From: Ardenticatenaceae bacterium
GTDB taxonomy: Bacteria; Chloroflexota; Anaerolineae; Promineifilales; Promineifilaceae
Assembly (NCBI GenBank): GCA_020634435.1
Contig: JACKBS010000011.1
Location: forward strand, 304,255 to 368,254
Length of the DNA: 64,000 nucleotides
Direction of reading: 5' to 3'
The notes below the pieces were generated by a model. That model worked only from the letters and a program-made list of their open reading frames with translations. It was not told the origin of the DNA and made no database searches. Numbering within the stretch: the first letter of the stretch is position 1; every line of letters begins with the position of its first letter. The translations under genes were made by a program, and so were the position numbers. This document shows positions 60,542 to 64,000 of the stretch, piece by piece.

Positions 60542-62101
60542 ATGACACTCTTATTTTCCACACTTGCAGTTCTACTCATGATTCTCCTCCCGCTGGGGCT
60601 GGCAATTTGGCTGCGGCGGCGGTTTGACGTGCCGTGGGTGCTGTTTTGCCTGGGCATCCTCACCTTCATTGGCTCGCAGACTTACCACATTCCGCTCAAT
60701 AATTGGCTGACCGATTTGGGCGTGATTGGCGAGATTGGGCCGGATGCACCGAATTTGCTGCGAACGGCCGTAATTCTTGGTCTCTCTGCTGGTCTGAGCG
60801 AAACAATTGCTCGCGTGCTGGGCTACTGGTTCCTCTTCCGGCGCAAGTTGGCCGACCGGTTTGAGGATGGCGTGCTGGTCGGTCTGGGGCACGGCGGCAT
60901 CGAGGCGATGATCATTGGTGGCGTGTTTACTGCTGGCTCGATTAGCTCGCTGTGGGCGATTCGGGACGTGGATTTAAGCACGTTGGGCATGACGGCAGCG
61001 CAGATGACGGCCGTTTCCAGCCAACTCGCCGCCCTTCAAGAAACCCCCTGGCTCATCTTTTTGGCCGTCTTTGAGCGGCTGATCGCCATCACGCTGCACG
61101 TCACGCTGTCGGTGCTGGTGTGGCGCGCGTTTAAGACGCGGCAGGTGTGGCCGGTGCTGTTGGCGGTGGCTTATCATGCGCTTTTGGATGGAACGGCCGT
61201 TTACGCCATACAATTTTTGGATGCCATTTGGGTAGAACTGCTGCTGCTGGCGATTGCCCTGCCCGGTGCCATCTGGCTGTGGCGCAGTTGGCCGACGGTC
61301 ACCAAGATGCAGGCTGGTTTGGGTTGGCGGGCTGAGGTGCGGCTTTGGGGAACGGCCGTTCGTCATGAGCTTAAACTGCAATGGCGCACCCGTCGCGCCT
61401 TGGTGATGGTGGCGGTGTTTGTGCTCTTCGGTTTGGCCTCGCCGATGTTGGCCAAATTCACGCCGGAGCTGCTCAAAAGCGTGCCCGGCGCAGAGCAGTT
61501 TGCCGGGCTCATCCCTGAACCGACGGCGGCGGACGCGGTGGCCCAATACATCAAAAATCTGACTCAGTTTGGCTTTATTTTGGTCATTTTGCTGGGGATG
61601 GGGGCCGTGGCGGGCGAGAAGGACAAGGGCACGGCGGCAATCATTTTGAGCAAGCCGCTGCCGCGCTGGGCGTTTTTGCTGAGCAAGTTTGCCGCCCAGG
61701 GCGTGGTCTACTTTGTGGCGCTGCTGCTGGGCACGCTGGCAACTTACTACTACACGCTGGTGCTGTTTGAGCCGCTGGCGCTGGGGCCGTTTTTGTTTGG
61801 CGGCTTTTTGCTCTGGCTGTGGACGTTGGTGTATACGGCCGTTACCCTCCTGGGCAGCACGATGGCCAAAAGCATTGGCGGTGGGGCGGGGTTGGCCTTG
61901 CTGGGGGCGGTGCTGCTGCTCATTTTGGGCGGTATTCCCCAGGTGGCCCAGTTCTTCCCCGGTGCTCTGGTGAGCTGGGCGGCGCAGCTCGGCCTGCCCG
62001 GCGACGTGCCGTTTAGCGGTGGGTCTTTGGCGGCGAATGGGGTGTTGATTTTGGTGTTTTTGGTAACGGCCGTTGCCCTCTTCGAGCGCCAGGAAATTTA
62101 A
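60542..62101 (+). CDS. YhfC-like intramembrane protease fused to ABC-2 permease
   Basis: A 519-residue fusion with about 12-13 helices. Residues 1-250 match the YhfC family (glutamic-type intramembrane protease relatives): E87 and R91 in GLSETIARVLGYW, H117/E121 in GLGHGGIEAM, E178/R179 and H186 in FERLIAITLHV, and H212/D216 in YHALLDG. Residues about 265-519 are an ABC-2-type exporter permease (GTAVRHELKLQWRTRRA, then MGAVAGEKDKGTAAIILSK, the usual GExxxGT motif). It pairs with the ATPase just upstream. The protease part may process or regulate the exported peptide or lipid, or be a structural add-on. The fusion is unusual to my knowledge. Confidence 0.88.
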   Translation: MTLLFSTLAVLLMILLPLGLAIWLRRRFDVPWVLFCLGILTFIGSQTYHIPLNNWLTDLGVIGEIGPDAPNLLRTAVILGLSAGLSETIARVLGYWFLFRRKLADRFEDGVLVGLGHGGIEAMIIGGVFTAGSISSLWAIRDVDLSTLGMTAAQMTAVSSQLAALQETPWLIFLAVFERLIAITLHVTLSVLVWRAFKTRQVWPVLLAVAYHALLDGTAVYAIQFLDAIWVELLLLAIALPGAIWLWRSWPTVTKMQAGLGWRAEVRLWGTAVRHELKLQWRTRRALVMVAVFVLFGLASPMLAKFTPELLKSVPGAEQFAGLIPEPTAADAVAQYIKNLTQFGFILVILLGMGAVAGEKDKGTAAIILSKPLPRWAFLLSKFAAQGVVYFVALLLGTLATYYYTLVLFEPLALGPFLFGGFLLWLWTLVYTAVTLLGSTMAKSIGGGAGLALLGAVLLLILGGIPQVAQFFPGALVSWAAQLGLPGDVPFSGGSLAANGVLILVFLVTAVALFERQEI

Positions 62102-62162
62102 CGATTCACCACAGAGGACGTTGAGATTTTTTCAAAACAGTAAATAAACTAGGAGGAAGATC

Positions 62163-62465
62163 ACGAATATACAACTAGCCATTATCATTATTGCCACCAT
62201 TATAGGAGCATACAACTTTTATAAAGTTGGTTTGGTGTTTCAGTTAGCCTTTAAACAAAAACAAAAGCTGGAAACCAACGTTGTTTGGGTAGAATATATT
62301 CGCTTGACATTGAATAGTCTTCTACTTGGGTTCGCATTAGGCTCATTGTTCATTGATTGGAAGAATGTTAGCGGCTCCTGGATAGCATTTCCTTGCTTTA
62401 GCATCTTTTTCCTTGTTGGCGCAGTAAGATATATTCAAGCATTAAGGCCAACGAATTTCTCATAA
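62163..62465 (+). CDS. Small AT-rich three-helix membrane protein, non-standard start
   Basis: A perfect AGGAGG (62151-62156) is followed by no ATG/GTG/TTG at the right distance; ACG at 62163 is 6 nt away. From it the frame runs without stop through one extra helix (IQLAIIIIATIIGAYNFY) into the annotated-looking frame (TTG 62232), giving three helices and 100 residues. Either ACG is used, or the base is an error for ATG. Its lower GC than neighbours suggests transfer. No family recognised. Confidence 0.55.
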   Translation, partial: TNIQLAIIIIATIIGAYNFYKVGLVFQLAFKQKQKLETNVVWVEYIRLTLNSLLLGFALGSLFIDWKNVSGSWIAFPCFSIFFLVGAVRYIQALRPTNFS

Positions 62466-62539
62466 GTGGCGGCCGTGCAATCGTGTCACTTTCCTTACCT
62501 TACTAAAATTTAGTGTCAAACTCCGCGCTCTCCGCGAAC

Positions 62540-62653
62540 TCAGCGGTAAAAAAGCAGGTCGCGGGGCGGGAGGGTGTGGCTGGTTATACCCACAGTCACG
62601 GTTTGGGGCGTGTCGGTGAAGTTGAGCAGCAGGCGCACATCGTCGCCAAGGAT
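62540..62653 (-). pseudogene. C-terminal remnant of a carbohydrate-active enzyme
   Basis: On the minus strand, a frame open directly after the HAD stop codon reads LGDDVRLLLNFTDTPQTV, then TLPPRDLLFYR and stop. It looks like the end of a beta-sandwich tail of a glycoside hydrolase (for example GH42), but is only about 37 codons, has no start and is adjacent to nothing similar. It is probably left by a deletion that joined it to the HAD gene. Function is absent; the family assignment is weak. Confidence 0.45.
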
Positions 62654-63445
62654 TTATGTTTGTGGCAGCAGCTCGCCTAGGTTTTGAATGATGTAGGTGG
62701 GGATGATGTGGGAGTGAACGGCCGTCTCCCAACTCGTCGCCCCGGTCAAAGTAAGCGCCCCGGCCATGCCTGCATTTAGTCCCATGAGCACGTCGGTCTC
62801 CAGCCGGTCGCCGGTCATGAGGCAGCGTTCGGCAGGTACGTCCAGCAGCCCTAGAATTGCCTCGGCCATGTAAGCTGATGGCTTGCCCACCACCGCCTCA
62901 ATTTTTGTGTCGGTGCACGCTTCGATAGCGGCAATGATCGCTGCGGCGTCTGGCTCGCCGCCGCCGGGGACGGGGCAGTAGCGGTCCGCATTGGTGGCAA
63001 AAAAGCGCGCCCCGTAGCGAATAGCATCAAAGGCGATTTGCAGCTTGCGGTAGACAAAGGTGCGATCAAAGCTGGCAATCACGGCGTCCACCTTGTTGGC
63101 ATCTTCTGTGAGGGTGAAGCCTGCGGCCGTGAGTTCCTCACACAAGGACTGTTCCCCCACCACAAACAGATTGGCTCCCGGCAGACGCCGCTGCAAAAAA
63201 TCCACCATCACATAGGAGGAGTTGATCACATCGCTGGCGGGTGTGGGCAGGCCCAATCGGGTGAGCTTGTGGGCATAATCCTCTCGTGTACGGGTGGGGT
63301 TATTGGATAGAAAGACAGTTCGTTTGCCCATCTCGCGCAGTCGAGTGATGGTTTCGCCAGCCGTAGGCAGCAGCGACTCGCCCAGGTAAACCGTGCCGTC
63401 GAGGTCAAAAATGTAGGCGTCGTAAAAACTGGTTGGTTTGTTCAT
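62654..63445 (-). CDS. HAD-IIA phosphatase (NagD-like)
   Basis: A haloacid-dehalogenase-fold phosphatase of the NagD/4-nitrophenylphosphatase group. Motif I is YIFDLDGTVYLGE (Asp nucleophile), motif II is FLSNNPTRTREDY, motif III Lys in VVGKPSAYM and motif IV GDRLETDVLMGLNAGM. The type-IIA cap lies between II and III. 263 residues, full length. It dephosphorylates small phosphates such as nucleotides or sugar phosphates; the substrate is not deducible. It ends where a hydrolase remnant begins, so its right end is the breakpoint of a past deletion. Confidence 0.93.
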   Translation of the reverse strand: MNKPTSFYDAYIFDLDGTVYLGESLLPTAGETITRLREMGKRTVFLSNNPTRTREDYAHKLTRLGLPTPASDVINSSYVMVDFLQRRLPGANLFVVGEQSLCEELTAAGFTLTEDANKVDAVIASFDRTFVYRKLQIAFDAIRYGARFFATNADRYCPVPGGGEPDAAAIIAAIEACTDTKIEAVVGKPSAYMAEAILGLLDVPAERCLMTGDRLETDVLMGLNAGMAGALTLTGATSWETAVHSHIIPTYIIQNLGELLPQT

Positions 63446-63620
63446 TTGTTCCTGCCATTGTGGTTGGTAGTGCTATGATAATGGTAATCTATCCGCAGCG
63501 CGTTGGCACGTGATTTTGCGCATCCATGAGGTAGTTATGATTGTTGGTGATGAATGGTTGAACAAAATGGCGAAACAACGATAATAAAAGCGATTATTTT
63601 TTACCTAACTGGAACCCTTT
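63446..63620. other. Intergenic region between divergent genes
   Basis: 175 bp without a gene or obvious repeat. It must hold the promoters of the HAD gene (leftward) and the Cys-rich gene (rightward). TTGTTGGTGATG... words near 63541 and the AT-rich stretch ATAATAAAAGCGATTATTTTTT near 63580 are the only features; neither is a clear promoter. Confidence 0.4.
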
Positions 63621-63962
63621 ATGAAGACACCCGCCGGCAAAGAGTGCCGTTTTTATTACCAAAATTTTCATCGCGGCCATTCTGAACAGGAATGCCGCCT
63701 CATCATGGCCAATCCCCGTTCCGAAGATTGGCGACCCAACGATTGCGGCAGCTGCCCTGTCCCCGATATTTTGCAGGCCAACAGCAACCCCAATCTGGTG
63801 CTGGAAGCCAGTATCGAGAAGGGGCTTCTTGGATTTAACCGCCGGGTGGTGGTGAAGGCGTTTTGCAGCAAACATTTAATTGACGTGGCCAAGCCGCAGG
63901 TGGGCTGCCCCGAATGTGCCAAGGAAAAGCCCGGTTTGCCGGAGTTATTTGACAATTTATAA
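63621..63962 (+). CDS. Cysteine-rich small protein, unknown
   Basis: Not recognised. 113 residues with Cys at about 9, 25, 42, 45, 82, 95 and 98: the pattern CRFYYQNFH and ECRLI, DCGSCPVPDI, then FCSKHLID and GCPECAKE. This looks like two zinc or iron-sulfur knuckles at each end with a basic middle. I favour ATG 63621. No membrane segment. It could be a small metal-binding or nucleic-acid-binding protein; the composition matches its neighbours. Confidence 0.6.
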   Translation: MKTPAGKECRFYYQNFHRGHSEQECRLIMANPRSEDWRPNDCGSCPVPDILQANSNPNLVLEASIEKGLLGFNRRVVVKAFCSKHLIDVAKPQVGCPECAKEKPGLPELFDNL

Positions 63963-63969
63963 CCAGAGT

Positions 63970-64000
63970 AAGAAGTGAAAAGTTGTAAGTGAAGAGGTGG
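63970..64000. repeat. Partial 'aagtgaaaagt' repeat at the window end
   Basis: AGTAAGAAGTGAAAAGTTGTAAG is a left arm like those at 40766 and 57911; the right arm would lie outside the window. Confidence 0.6.

Noticed and set aside
1..64000. tRNA, rRNA or riboswitch genes
   Set aside because: Checked the larger intergenic gaps by eye; no cloverleaf-like or conserved aptamer core seen. A covariance-model search could still find one.

Overview
The window looks like about 64 kb of a mid-GC bacterial chromosome, most likely an uncultured Chloroflexota (Anaerolineae-like). This is inferred from gene style: a Ser/Thr kinase fused to a formylglycine-generating-enzyme-like domain, a SARP/AAA regulator, MocR and multi-PAS kinases, several sugar ABC systems, and no outer-membrane or LPS genes. 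I see no rRNA, tRNA, CRISPR array, phage or plasmid functions.

Layout. 0-7 kb: a large protein with an HxxxDG acyltransferase-like signature, a membrane Ser/Thr kinase, a zinc-finger rhomboid protease and a SpoU methyltransferase. 7-18 kb: mostly minus-strand amino-acid genes (GNAT acetyltransferase, two-part ThrE-type exporter, PPOX flavoprotein, PhzF isomerase, MOSC protein, AzlCD exporter, PLP decarboxylase, Asp/Glu racemase, MocR regulator, aminotransferase with a repeated operator). Five of these genes, perhaps with a sixth lesion, are frameshifted at short runs, so this patch is either poorly assembled or decaying. 18-30 kb: a 1063-residue hybrid kinase, citrate synthase, Ser/Thr dehydratase, a second citrate synthase with an N-terminal HTH, a His-tailed EamA transporter, and a coupled kinase/HTH-receiver pair. 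30-36 kb: a Yip1-like membrane protein, NmrA-type reductase, secreted protein and SARP-AAA regulator. 36-40 kb: a sugar ABC binding protein and two permeases.

40-57 kb is a minus-strand alpha-galactoside locus: LacI regulator with palindromic operators, ABC permeases and binding protein, GH4 alpha-galactosidase, and the Leloir enzymes GalT, GalK and GalE. Interspersed are a kinase-like protein, an S41 protease lipoprotein and a di-haem peroxidase/FG-GAP fusion. The import, hydrolysis and UDP-galactose steps form a complete route except for the ABC ATPase, which must come from elsewhere. 57-62 kb: an ArsR-type regulator cut off by an IS3-family element from a YxlE/YxlF/YxlG-like export operon whose permease is fused to a YhfC-like intramembrane protease. 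62-64 kb: a small AT-rich membrane gene, a hydrolase remnant, a HAD phosphatase and a Cys-rich protein.

Two genome-wide signals stand out. The palindromic octamer ACGGCCGT occurs about 110 times by my hand count (roughly one per 580 bp), mostly inside genes and in all reading frames, like cyanobacterial HIP1. Second, most gene boundaries carry long inverted repeats built from a few simple word families, often overlapping stop codons; one such palindrome sits in frame inside galT.
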